A model generated the notes under the pieces. It searched no databases and was not told where the DNA came from. It saw nothing but the letters and a program-made list of their open reading frames with translations. Shown here in pieces: positions 1 through 10,704 of a stretch of 64,000 nucleotides of DNA. The number at the start of each line of letters is the position of its first letter. The stretch's first letter is position 1. Made by a program: the position numbers and the translations under genes. The stretch spans positions 2,790,001 through 2,854,000 of the forward strand of contig JAJHTX010000003.1 of the NCBI GenBank assembly GCA_032164295.1. The letters run 5' to 3'. Origin of the DNA: Inonotus obliquus (Eukaryota > Basidiomycota > Agaricomycetes > Hymenochaetales > Hymenochaetaceae).

Positions 1-384
1 TATTGATCCTCAATGAAGCTAGGTTATCTTACAGGAACTTGATATACTGGACTGTATGCGTCCAGTCGTCAGCTCAGGTACAATATTCCTTCGGACTGCT
101 TCCAGATGGTTGGTTCAATGTAGACCGATGAGGAGAGAGTACTGATAATGCTAATTCCATCGCTCGCGCTTGCCCAACTCTTTGTCGGCTATACATATGG
201 AAACATGGATGAGTATGAGAGTCCTTCTTGTGTAATCGGATCCACAGAGCGTGCCCGAACATAAAAGGAGAATCGCCCCAAAAAACACTTTAAGTTGTGC
301 TTTATAATGTCGAGCGCCCAACAGTCCCTTCTAAGCTTTATCAAGGCCTCTTGTCAGGACCATGAACGCGGCCCCGCTACGAAG
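1..384. other. Upstream region, no gene recognised
   Basis: No convincing coding frame is seen. An upstream ATG at 295 is in frame with the hydrolase start at 385, but its first residues look unlike the family, so this stretch is read as promoter and 5' leader. Confidence 0.4.
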
Positions 385-1626
385 ATGCCCTCCATCACCA
401 TTGATGAACAAGGTAATAGCCTATTCTACGAAGATACCGGCGTACCACCGCCCGGGGCAACATCGTACACTACTCTGATAGTTGTGCATGGGACGGCATT
501 TCATGGAAGTGAATATTGCATTTATGGTCCCCTCAGGTTGATCGATTACTAATGATGTCTGTGTTGATGTAGAGATCTTCAAACATCTTATTCCATTCGC
601 CTCCCAACATAACCTACGTCTCGTAATCATCAATAGGCGAGACTACCCTGGGTCATCTCCTTATACCGAAGAAGAACTTGAGAAGATTCGGGAGGATAAT
701 GAATATACGAGTGATGAATTTGGCAAAACGCAGGCATCGGAGTTCGCGCAGTTTATCAAGACGTTTGTCGAGAAGGAAGGTATACCAAAGGCGTCGAATG
801 ATTGGAAGTCTGGAGGGGTAGTTTTGTTATCTTGGTCGTCTGGGAATGGATATACGTTCCCGCTCCTGGCCTATGCGGATTCCGTTCCGGACAGTACGAG
901 AGACGTCGTCGAACCCTACTTGCGCTCCCATGTTGTATTCGGTGAGTACCTCTGAAGCATTTCAATGTCTCCTCTGTCATGCTTAAGAAGTTGCGAAGAT
1001 GCGCCACGTTGGATACTTGGTCTCCCGCCTCTCGAGCAACAAGTCAATCCACTCAAACTCAGTTCATTTTCCGAGGAAGAATGCATGCGCATCTTCGGTG
1101 CATCCGTCACAGCTTATTACGCCCACAAAAGCCTTACATCACGGAATCTCGATGACTTGCAATTCAGTCCCACCGACAACACCCGTAAAAGTATGACCTT
1201 TGAAGAAATATGCGAGACAACGTGTTACTCCGCCCTATTCCACAGCGAAGCCCCAATCCAAACTGCGAATCCGACCATATACGCTAGGCGTTTACGTCGT
1301 GCTCTGTTTGACGATGATGCTGCAAAAAGGTACTGGCCGAGATGTGGAATTGATGTGGTGTGGTGTGAGTGTTCGACGTGGGAGAGTGTCGATGTTATGT
1401 GGAATCTGAAAGCAATGAGGGAGAGGGCAGATGAAGAAGGGGTTGTTGGAAGGTTGACGAGATTCGTTATGATTCCTGGTGCTAATCATTTTGTGAGTAC
1501 ATTGCCTATAGGAAGAAGAGGAATGGCTGACTATGGTTGTGGCTTTGTTCTTTCATGACGCAGCCCCATTGGGACGAACCTGAGAAAACTATCGAGTTCT
1601 TCGCTGGTATTGTCAGCACTGCTTAG
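385..1626 (+). CDS. Alpha/beta hydrolase family protein
   Basis: Four exons rebuild one open frame: 385-508, 573-941, 999-1492 and 1564-1626, with introns of 64, 57 and 71 nt. The start at 385 begins directly with the conserved MPSITIDEQG-type N-terminus. The oxyanion-side turn VVHGTAFHG, a nucleophile elbow of the form SWSSGNG (serine in a Sm-x-S-x-Sm turn) and a late GANHF histidine give the expected order of a hydrolase catalytic triad; the acid is not assigned with certainty. This is a fold-level call. Substrate is unknown; no signal peptide is obvious, so a cytosolic enzyme is likely. It lies next to a retrotransposon nest but shows no damage. Confidence 0.75.
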
Positions 1627-2682
1627 AAGAGGCCCTATAGCTTCCCCGGTAATCTCGGTAGTGAAGGGACACTTCTTGGTATAATGATACATTGATGTTG
1701 TGCATATAAGAGTACCAAACCCGTAGTGTCGGTGCTGGTGCTGATTCCGTGACTACTAATGAAGGACCCGGATTCCATTAATTGTTGTTCTTCAAACTGT
1801 TCCACGCTCTTCCAGGACAGCCATGAAGGTACATCCCGTTTCGCAGCGTTTCGCGAAGCTCCCTATGCCCAATATGCACATGCCATCGCTTTCGACGGCT
1901 GAAATTCTGCGCCATATTGTCTGACTGTCCCATGAAGTGAGGTCGATCGGAGTTGACAAGATTTAGCGTGATTGCATGCAGATACACGGTAGTTTTTTGA
2001 GGTCTCCCACCTGCTTCACATAGAGGACTAGTCCTGCAACATATGGGCATGCCAGCCGACTACCTGTTCTAACTCAAACGGCACACCATTCAGCCACAGA
2101 AAGATGCATGTAGATATTTAGATACCTGCCGGTTGGCCTGAGTTGTCGCGCCCAAATCAGACTTTTACGTGCAGTAATTCAGGAGTTAGGATTCTTGCAT
2201 TCCATGAGGGAGATGAGGCATAGGTGTTGTCTCTTTTGTTCCTCCACGCACACGCCACATTTATCAGACATTTTTACGTGGCTAGAAGAGCACTTACAAG
2301 TGGCTTCAGAGCTATATCATATTTTTAGGTGCAGTATTGATGGAGAAATTGGCTGATTTGTTCATTATCGACCAGACCAGTGGGGTCTGGCACGGCCCTA
2401 GTAACCGACGTGACAACTAATTTCACTTCGGAGTCCGAAAATTACCCAAATATAGTAAGTCGCTTCGATCTTTGTGTCCCACTTTCCGTATCACACACAA
2501 ATACTTTGAGTACATGGTTTCACAGAATTCAGTCGAATTGTCCTCTCTCTCCAACCTACAAAGACATATCAAAACTAAGAGATGTCTACTATTCCAAATC
2601 TAAGTCAATTGTATGTGATATTCGGTCAGAATATGCATCACTGATTTGCTTGTGTATCACGTGATCTTTTTATGGGTTTTTT
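1627..2682. other. Intergenic, no gene recognised
   Basis: About 1.06 kb between the hydrolase and the LINE array. ORFs on either strand are short, lack recognisable motifs and do not join by plausible introns. No RNA gene or repeat is recognised. Confidence 0.4.
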
Positions 2683-3793
2683 ACATGGCCTTCTCTCTCT
2701 TTAACCACCACCATCGTTGGTGTGTGGGACTGTTCTCCCTGCGGGGAGTCTTGTCGTAAGCCCAGTGGAGCCTGTTGGTAGCCCTGGCTGACGGCAGTGG
2801 GCCTTCCAATGTGACCGCCACGACTATACCGCTTTCTCTTAACTCTACGATGGAAACTATGCTGGCGACCGTCCAGTTCGTCAAAACCGGCAGGGCTCCT
2901 GTGTCTCCCTTAAGTAGGGCGGGTTCCGTTTGTCCACGATATGGCTAACTTGCGCTCCGGCGCACTCGTTTCGATGCGCATCGGCGCAACACATCTGGCG
3001 GGGCCTCCCCCCCCTGCCTCTGTTTCATTATTCTGCGATGGCCATTGATTGGCTATTGATGACTCTCCCACGACCAACTTCTTTCTGGGCGTGTGGGCCC
3101 GTTTCGTTTATCCAGCTCTCACGGTCGGTTTACCAGTCCGGAGCTTATCTATGCCCGAAGATTGCGACACTCCGAAATACGATCGCACGGCCTTTCTCGT
3201 TAGGGTAATTCAGGTTAGGGGTGGTTCCCTTGTTTGGATTTGCTGATGTCGCGGGCTGACGCCTTAGCATGTTCAGGCCCGAATATCTCTTGAAGCCGTG
3301 GCGGGATGCCCGAAGAAGTTCTGCACGTTAGACGCGGGTTTCACGCCGGTAACCAGGCCGGATGCTACCGGATGTAGCGACCCAGGACATCACACCGGTA
3401 ACCAGGCCGGATGCTGCCGGATGCAGCTGCTCCCTTCAACGTGGCGTGCGGGGTTTATCAGCGGGGAGGTAGCGGGAAAGTGAGGATGCAGTATCAGAGT
3501 AGGGGCGGTGCAGTGTTCTTTAGGGCGGAAACTTTGAATCGGTAATGGGGGACTATGGGCTCCACACCCGGCGCTCCTCAGACCCGGTTGTTATCTTCTA
3601 ACGGTCGTCCTCGCAGGTTTTTCTCCTCTACTATTGGGGGTTTTTATTGCGGGATCGCGACTTAAGTGGTTTGGGGTTTTCTTTCTTTTCCCCACACAGT
3701 TTATCCTTTGGCAGTCTGGTTGCTTAGTCCCGGCAATTTGTAGGCTCTACAGCCCCAGTTTTAATTATCTCAAATATATTTGATTGTCATTTT
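2683..3793 (+). mobile_element. Short LINE-derived unit (5' and 3' ends only), upstream of a full LINE
   Basis: The unit starts after a copy of acatggcc (2683-2690) with a pyrimidine-rich leader like that found after the second copy (3794-3801). It ends with a tail (about 3710-3793: ggttgcttagtcccggcaatttgtagg, then an AT-rich end and gtcatttt) that closely matches the 3' end of the long LINE at about 14200-14280. It has no RT or endonuclease reading frame. I read it as an internally deleted or non-autonomous relative of the LINE. It could instead be a promoter-bearing 5' UTR of the long element; the tail similarity argues for a separate unit. Confidence 0.5.
3338..3427 (+). repeat. Two-copy tandem repeat, about 48-bp period
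   Basis: The segment with core ccggtaaccaggccggatgc occurs twice in a row, differing at a few bases, inside the short LINE-derived unit. Such short tandem blocks are common in LINE untranslated regions. Confidence 0.7.
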
Positions 3794-3819
3794 ACATGGC
3801 CCTTTCTCTTTGACCGTCA

Positions 3820-6090
3820 TGTCTGATAATGGCGAGTCTCGTAGTCTACGATCAGTAACGCGTGGAGGGGTAAAACATATTCAGGCAGCATTGTCAAGCA
3901 AAGGAGCACCTCCTGCGCCTCCCAAACCCGCCATCGGCCGTGTCTCCCAGTCTGTGGGGGCATCGTCGTTCATCCCGGACCCTGCCTTAGTAAGGTCCCA
4001 GATGTCTCAGGAATCCTTAGAGGACTTGAGAGCGCACACGGCTGACTCGGGGTGGGACGTACCAACCGGACAGAGTGTGGACACAGCAGTGGCGGACACC
4101 CTCAATAAATGCTCGGGAAAGCGCAAGGCGTCCCAGGAGGTGGATAAGGAGACGACCCTGCCAGAGAAGAAGACGTGGGACGAACAAATGGAGGTGGAAA
4201 GTGTTTACGATGCACAGACCGCCTACTCCCAGATGTACGATTACGTGGGAGGTGTTTTCGACCGGGTGGAAAAGGAACTCTAGGTCCCAGAGATGGTTGC
4301 TGAGTCACCTGGCTCCCAGCCGGGCTCGTCGGCACACAATTTCGAGCAGATGGGCCACACGCTTGGCAAAATCATGGCCATGATATTCTCGGCGATTTCT
4401 CAGTCGCACGAAGACGGCCCGTTCGCCAACAACGACGACATGGACCGGTTCCAATGGGGTTTCTCCAATGGCTACAACAAGGAAACCCTACATCCGGGTT
4501 CCTTCGCGGACGGTCTTCGGCACCTAGCCAGCGATTGCGCGCTTACTCCGGCGGTCTACCCGACACATGGTACAGACGCAACGGGACCCACACATGTACG
4601 CCATCCTTGACCGCCTGAAGATGATAGGCGAGGAGCAGACATTAGAGAACCGTCGGGTGCGGGCAGAGGCTTTGGAGACCAGCAAACAGCTGGCCGTTCT
4701 GGGTGAACGGTTGAAGAAGGTAGAGCAGGGACGTTTGCCGGGTCCCGTCCACCAGACGACCACAGAGGGCCAAGGGCTCCAGGCGTCTAGGTGGGCACAA
4801 CCCCCCGCTGCGCAGGGTGCTGCCCCGGGAGGAGGACAGCATAAAGCACCCCAGGGAACAACCCCTATTCGACGCCCAGGTGTGCAGGTAGTGGCCCCTG
4901 GTGCGCAGGTTGTGCATAACACTACCCACAAGCCAGACATTCCGAGGAACGCTAGGAACGTCGGGAAGGCCCCGGCGGCCCCAAGAGAGGTGATTGACGT
5001 TGACGCGATCAACTCATCCAACGAGGCGAAGGGCATTCCGGACCGCTACATCCGTTATGTTCCGGCTGCCCCTGCTCCGGCCCCTTTCGTTCAGGTCACA
5101 CGGAAGAATGCGGGCAATCACACATACACACAGGCGGCTAACGCCGGCCATCAGGGAGCCGGCCCGGGTAGAGCGGTCCCTAAAAAGAAGAAGACCACCA
5201 TCAACGACATCCGGTTATGTAAGGCTAAGGTCGCGACGACCCTGGGCTTCACAATCAAACCACGTCCATCCCTCTCACGTGAAGAGATGTACGTTATGGC
5301 TCGGGCGACCCGACCTACCCCAAAGAAAGGGGGTCCATTGGTGGTCCGCAAGGCGAGCTGGTCATTAAAAGGGCTGCTCGTTGTTGACGTCGACGCGTGT
5401 CCAGATGCGACGGACATGGGTACAGAGTGGGCTGAAGCCATGCAGGTTAAACTCCAGATTACGTCGGACGAAATGACGTCCGTAGAGTTCACTCCGTTCA
5501 CGGAGTCTTTCCAGTTTATTGTCCCGGGATTCCCGATCATAAATCCCACGACCAAACAGATCCACACTCCGGCGGAAATCGCAGCCGAGCTCCGCTTGTC
5601 GAACGCAGTCTTCAACGAATTTCCTTTTACGGAGGCTCCACACTTCATGAGACAACCCAACACGTTGCAAGAGCTGGTAACTCGCAATCGGTCTGCTACG
5701 GCAGCGATCATGGTTGCAGTGTCCCACCTCTTGAAGGCAAAAGAGGCAATCTTCCACAACAATGGAATTGTCCGCCGCTCGACCCGCTACTACGGGTGGA
5801 ACCAATATGCTGTTGAGCCAAAAGCGCGGACAGGACCCATACAGTGCAAGAAGTGCTATCGCTACAGGCATAGCGACCAGGACTGCACAGAGTTGTACAG
5901 GTGCGCGAGGTGCGCAGAACCGCATCAGACGGAGTTGTGCGAGAACAAATGCGCTGACTGCGCAGACGTTACATCATGTGGTCACGTGGTCAAGTGCGCG
6001 AACTGCCGAGGTGCACATCGGGCGGACTACCCGAACTGTCCAAGGAAGCCTACGAACATGAGGCGGTCTTCTTCCCCTCCCACTTATTAA
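3820..6090 (+). pseudogene. LINE ORF1, gag-like zinc-knuckle protein, degraded
   Basis: The frame opens with ATG at 3820 and would encode roughly 750 residues. It is broken by an in-frame TAG at 4281-4283 and by a frame change somewhere in about 4560-4600; afterwards it is open to TAA at 6088-6090. The N-terminal half is low-complexity and charged. The C-terminus has a series of zinc knuckles: CKKCYRYRHSDQDC (C-x2-C-x4-H-x4-C), CARCAEPHQTELC (C-x2-C-x3-H-x4-C), and a further cluster ending CANCRGAHRADYPNC. In LINEs such proteins bind element RNA. The stop overlaps the ORF2 start as TAATG, a layout used for termination-reinitiation. Confidence 0.85.
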
Positions 6091-6283
6091 TGAAGGGTCA
6101 ACTCAAGATAGTATCCTATAACGCGGGTCGTTCCAGCATGGCTTTATTTATGGCTCAACATCTTCTTCAGGAAACGCATTTTTCTGCGTGGGACTTGGAC
6201 ATTTGGTGTATCCAGGAGATACCCCGGCTCAAAGTGGGAATCGCGCACACAACAGGGGAGCGGGAGATGTCAGATACGGGCGC

Positions 6284-7561
6284 TAAATGTGCGAGATTGC
6301 GGCCGGTACCGGAGGTACCGGTCGAGGGGTGTATGGTATAAGAATACGGGGAGGGCCAAATGAGGCAGTACTTATCCAGTACGCTCACGGTACTTGTTGT
6401 CTGTAGAAGGGGGATGTAAAGAGAGCCAAAGGAATGGTAGAAAGGGGTGCTGGATCAGCTGGATGTCGGGGGGAATGTGTTCTTGTCTGGAATCGAGAGG
6501 GTCGGTACCGTGGGAAAAACGTCGGTACAGGTCGGTACTTGAACGAACGGGATCGGTATGTGCAGAAATGTTGTAGAACAAAAGCTCAGTACAGAAACGA
6601 AAGGTGGATGTGCAAAATACGAAGAATAACAAAATGTCGGTACCGTGGGAAAAACGTCGGTACAGGTCGGTATTGCAAGGAAACAGCTAGCACGGGGTGG
6701 TATAGCGAGAAACAGAATGAGGGAGACTGGTAGATGAAGGTGTCGACTGGACTGGGAAGCAAACCTGAGCCCTCGCACGGGAGGCTAACTCCTGAGGTTC
6801 ACTTGAGACGAAACTGGGACAGAACTTGAGACGAAGCTGAGATGAGACTGAGAAGGGGGTGAGGAAACCTGAGCCCTCACGCTAGAGGCTAGCTCCTAAG
6901 ATTACCTGGAGAGCTACTACGTACAGGAGGAGATATTTATACTACTGTACCGTAGTTAGCTCATAAATCCAAAAGGAGAAAGTAGAAAGGAAGATCAAAA
7001 CAAAGAAAAGTCTGAAGAAAAATGTAACAATGAAAGTGAACATTTCAGCGCCATCAGGGGGACAACAAGAAAGGGTTAGGGAGGACAAGATACCAATGAA
7101 AACGTAGCATATAGTACCCCTGGATGAAAAGTCCTCAGGACAAGAGATCTGCGCCCCTGCTGATTGATACCGACACGTTTCTGGTGGTACCGGACCTGAA
7201 AACCTTAACAGATACTGACCCTGAGCTTCCCCAAAGAACCGGCATGCATAGTCCAACCATCAGGAATGAATACCAGAGAGGAAGACGTCTGATCCATGTC
7301 ATGAGAGCATGTCGAATTGCCAAATTGTCTCGGTACCGGGTTTCTCGGCACTCGGTACTCTCGGTATTCTCGGTACCGGGTTTCTTGGCGCTCGGTACCG
7401 GTACTCTCGGCGTTCGGTACTTCGAGAAATGGGACCGGCAGTTTCTCTGGGTGTGCTGGTGGATACTGGAAGGTGTAGATGGGACAGTACCGTAGCATGG
7501 GATAAGTGTAGAATGGGATACCGGGCTCGATACCGAGCTCAGCCGCACGTAGTTCTCTTCA
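6284..7561 (-). mobile_element. 1278-bp repeat element, copy 1, with 4-bp target duplication gcgc
   Basis: Flanked by gcgc at 6280-6283 and 7562-7565. Removing the element and one flank restores the LINE ORF2 frame without a lost base. It is about nine-tenths identical by eye to the element at 22990-24279, in opposite orientation on the plus strand. Taken in copy 2 orientation it begins TGAAGAGAACTAC and ends CGCACATTTA. It contains many GGTACC-type motifs, a twice-repeated block (around 6500-6540 and 6635-6675) and a TATAAATAT on the minus strand at about 6932-6942. No transposase or RT is present. Size, a mid-element TATA box and a 4-bp duplication suit a solo LTR, but the 3' end TA instead of CA does not; class unresolved. 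Confidence 0.85.
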
Positions 7562-9177
7562 GCGCGCCGCTTTTTGAAGGGCACACAATGATTCTGGCTA
7601 AGGGGCAGGATCCTTGGGTGGGCATAGCTATCCCGAAGGGAATACGCTGGTCGCAACATGATGACGTTCCAGAAAACACTAAGGTACACGCCGAAATAAA
7701 TGTGGGCAAGGGGAACTTGCACATTTTCTCAGTATACTGCCCTCACGCCACGCATCGAACAACGTGGGGCGCAACTGTTGCGCGGTTCCGGCGGGGTTTC
7801 CCGGAGGGATCTATTATAGCGAGGGACTTCAATACAAAATCGTACTGGTCGAACACGCGGTTCGTCGGCCACAATAACATAGAGCGGGAGGGCTTCTTTA
7901 ACGAGTGGTTGGATAATCACCCGGCGTTTACGTACGCGGATGACCCGGATGCAGTCACGTGTCACGGAGAACGGCCCGGGTCGGGCACTCACCCGGATGC
8001 TATTCTATTTACCCCGGCGTCTTTACCAGACTTACGCCAGACTTGGAAGACTCATCCTCACATCATCAAGAAAGGCCATCACTGCATTATCACGGCGGAC
8101 CTGTCCAATTGGAGTAATCGCGCTAGCCTTGAACGAATGGGCATCCCAAACGACAAGGCGGACTCATGGGCGGCCGAGCTGGAGTACGCTGTTCCCCCAG
8201 GTTTCTGGAATAGCCAACCAACGAGCAAGCAGGCAGTGCTTGCGTGGTTTACTCAGCTCTTTTCGAGCGCAATGAAGGCTACTAGCTGCCTTACGTACGA
8301 GACGGTTTCCCAGCGCAAGGAGCGATGGTGGGATGAGGAATGCGATCGGAGGGTGGCGGAAGGTGCGCCGGACCTACTCTACTGGCTGCGAAATCGGAGG
8401 TGGATGTGGTATCATACGTGCCGAGATGAGGCGGGCAACATCATGCCATGGAGGTTCCATAAGAGCGGACTACCGAGGCGACAGGTTAACATCCTGAAAG
8501 GATTGTGCTGAAATTTTGATTCGATTAGTGTTTATCTCCGTGGAGGGTTCGTTGATTCTTGATCGACGGACCAATCTGGCTAATTCCTCGGTTTGAGGGG
8601 TTAATCCAAATTCTACAATACTGGTTATGGAATTGCTAATCACCTTAGTGGACTGTGTAGCTGATCCGATCTGAAACAACTAGCAACTAACTAATATTGC
8701 AGTTGAACCTGATACTATAATCGTACAGTATTAAGTCGGCGTGCAGACGCGATTGTTATACTGATTGTTATTCACGATAAGGGAATATCGGGAATCGCAC
8801 TACGTTGTGAGTAGCTCGTACCGTGCAGACAATAGGGAGAACAATCTAGTTGCAATCCGTATTTTAGCTTTACTTCGATTTCACACAATCGGTTTAGTTC
8901 AGCCGTGTCGCTACTGGTAATTTACTGGCTCGCAAGTAATTGATGTTACGATTTAACTTAGGGACTTATGGTAGGGTCCCTTGACTTGGATTAAACTACT
9001 AGGTCGGCTCCACGATGGCCTCCTTATATACTAATTTACATGTGTGACGTTACTACCTTGTTACTTACTGTTTTTGGTATTTATCTGTTTCTTCCTCTAT
9101 GTTACCTGGTCCGTGCTTTCTCTTTACTTCCTTCCTCATTTCACTACCTCTGTGTTACTAGCCTCTCCTTGATTAGT

Positions 9178-9963
9178 TTAGTGTAGTGGGCGGTACCATC
9201 TTGTAGACAGGTTTGATTCCTGTGTCGGTAACGGCACTTGATCTAATTCAGCTATTCTAGGTAATTGCTGAGTCATCTGTTCTTGTCCTCCCCTTGCTTG
9301 TATTTCGGGTCTCGTTTGTATCGGTAGGATCGGTCGTGGTACAGTCAGCCAGTTTCGAATAGTTTGCACTCGTGTATATCCTGGCGTCGTCCTGGCGCGT
9401 TGTAGGGTTATCCCTTGTACTCCTTGTAGGTGTATTACTCCGCCCTACTGTTCTACCTTTATTTCCATTATGGTATATCCATATGGTAATCCTCGACTTA
9501 TGTAATTCATTATCCAATGCCCCCAAGCATATGCAGTTCTCTCGTTCGTTCCGGCTTGGTCTCGCTTGTAGGCAATGTCGACATCTACTATAGCTGCGTC
9601 ACATCGTTCGTGTCTTCCTTCCTGTGCTACGTTTCGTATTCCGATCATCATTACAAAGTGTCCGGCGTCGTAGGATAATACTCGTATCTCCCTTTCATAA
9701 GCCTTTTGCATTTGTTGGTTAGGGTCGTAGGTTAGTTCTACAAATCGACGTCGTATCATTATGTCGGCTTGTCCGTTCATTATGTCTCCGTACGTGATCT
9801 CTCTGATTAATTCTCGCATTAGTCCTCCAGCTAGTTCTTTAGCTGGGCGGCACGTGTTGCAACATCGTAGTATATTGCTTCGCGGTGTCGGGGGAACGAT
9901 GGGCTGTTCTAGTACTTGTATTACTGCCGCTAACCGCTCTTGTATCCAACGTAGGACGCTCAT
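9178..9963 (-). CDS. Unknown protein with CxxC motif; single in-frame UAG
   Basis: The frame starts at 9963 and gives 172 residues to a TAG at 9445-9447. The same frame then stays open for a further 88 codons to 9178. Near residue 34 there is RCCNTCRPAKE, followed by a helix-rich stretch LMRELIREITYG and a core with HFVMMIGIRNV and AWGHWIM. No family recognised. It faces the ORF at 10036-10704, which has a similarly placed CxxC and a similar HWTIVGIHDI core, so the two may be diverged relatives. The UAG could be decay or readthrough; the single site and downstream open length do not decide. I have no evidence that it is expressed. Confidence 0.4.
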
Positions 9964-10035
9964 AGTTATTGGCTTATTAATGATGGATAATACTACCTTT
10001 CTAACAATTAGGAACGCCGATCGAAACTACCCCGG

Positions 10036-10704
10036 ATGGGACCGGTTAATTTCACTGGCCGGAGACGATCAGGATCGACAGCGAGAAGCGAAGAACACGC
10101 ACGGCTAATACAATCCGAAGCCGACGATCAAGAAGCATCGGCTAGCAACGCTAATCCCGACGATCACACTAGACCTTCGCAAACGATGCAGCAAGTACAG
10201 CAACCTCCAACGGCTTGCTATAAATGCAGAAGAGTGCGACAGATCATCGAAGACCTACACAAGATAATACTACGGGAGGCAACGGGCATGTTGACATATC
10301 ATGTGTCCAGCGAACGAGCAACAGCTTATCGAGAATACCACAATCCCCCGGAGGTCGTTCGAAATCGCACGAGGTCAACAATAGCAATGGATACAGCAAT
10401 AGGCATGCAACCAAAGACGCACTGGACAATAGTAGGAATCCACGACATATTAGCACTCGAGTGCCCAAGCACATTCGTGGAGATCAGTGCAGACTATGTT
10501 ACGAACCGCCGCTCACCGATAACAGCGGCATGGGTTGCAAACACACTCAGGGAACTATGGGCATACTGCAAAGCTATTCGCCTACAAGGAGACCTATACC
10601 TAGGCTGGAGAATACCTTCGAACGATACTCGACAAAGCGTACGACTACTCATCGCCATAGGTACATACGTTAAACCACCTTGGTTTCCCCACGATGATAT
10701 CTGA
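10036..10704 (+). CDS. Unknown protein with CxxC motif, divergent partner
   Basis: A 222-residue frame starting 73 bp from the start of the opposite-strand ORF at 9963. It has a polar N-terminal third rich in S, N and Q, then ACYKCRRVRQIIEDLHKII (CxxC followed by a helix), REATG, a core HWTIVGIHDI, and a W-rich C-terminal part. After the TGA the same frame continues to about 10812. By eye the order CxxC - RE(I/A)T - H(F/W)..(V/I)GI - W matches the opposite ORF, which suggests a duplicated and inverted pair. Family and function are unknown, and it may be a retroelement-derived or decaying gene. Confidence 0.4.
   Translation: MGPVNFTGRRRSGSTARSEEHARLIQSEADDQEASASNANPDDHTRPSQTMQQVQQPPTACYKCRRVRQIIEDLHKIILREATGMLTYHVSSERATAYREYHNPPEVVRNRTRSTIAMDTAIGMQPKTHWTIVGIHDILALECPSTFVEISADYVTNRRSPITAAWVANTLRELWAYCKAIRLQGDLYLGWRIPSNDTRQSVRLLIAIGTYVKPPWFPHDDI

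Noticed and set aside
7124..7495. A gene in the 1.28-kb element (frame present in both copies)
   Set aside because: Differences between the two copies mostly change amino acids, and the C-terminal part is made of simple cggtac repeats.
9178..9240. tRNA-like segment with a B-box-like ggtttgattcc and a 5-bp stem acagg/cctgt
   Set aside because: The distance to the A-box-like tagtgtagtggg is too short for an anticodon arm, T56 replaces the invariant C, and no acceptor stem pairs.
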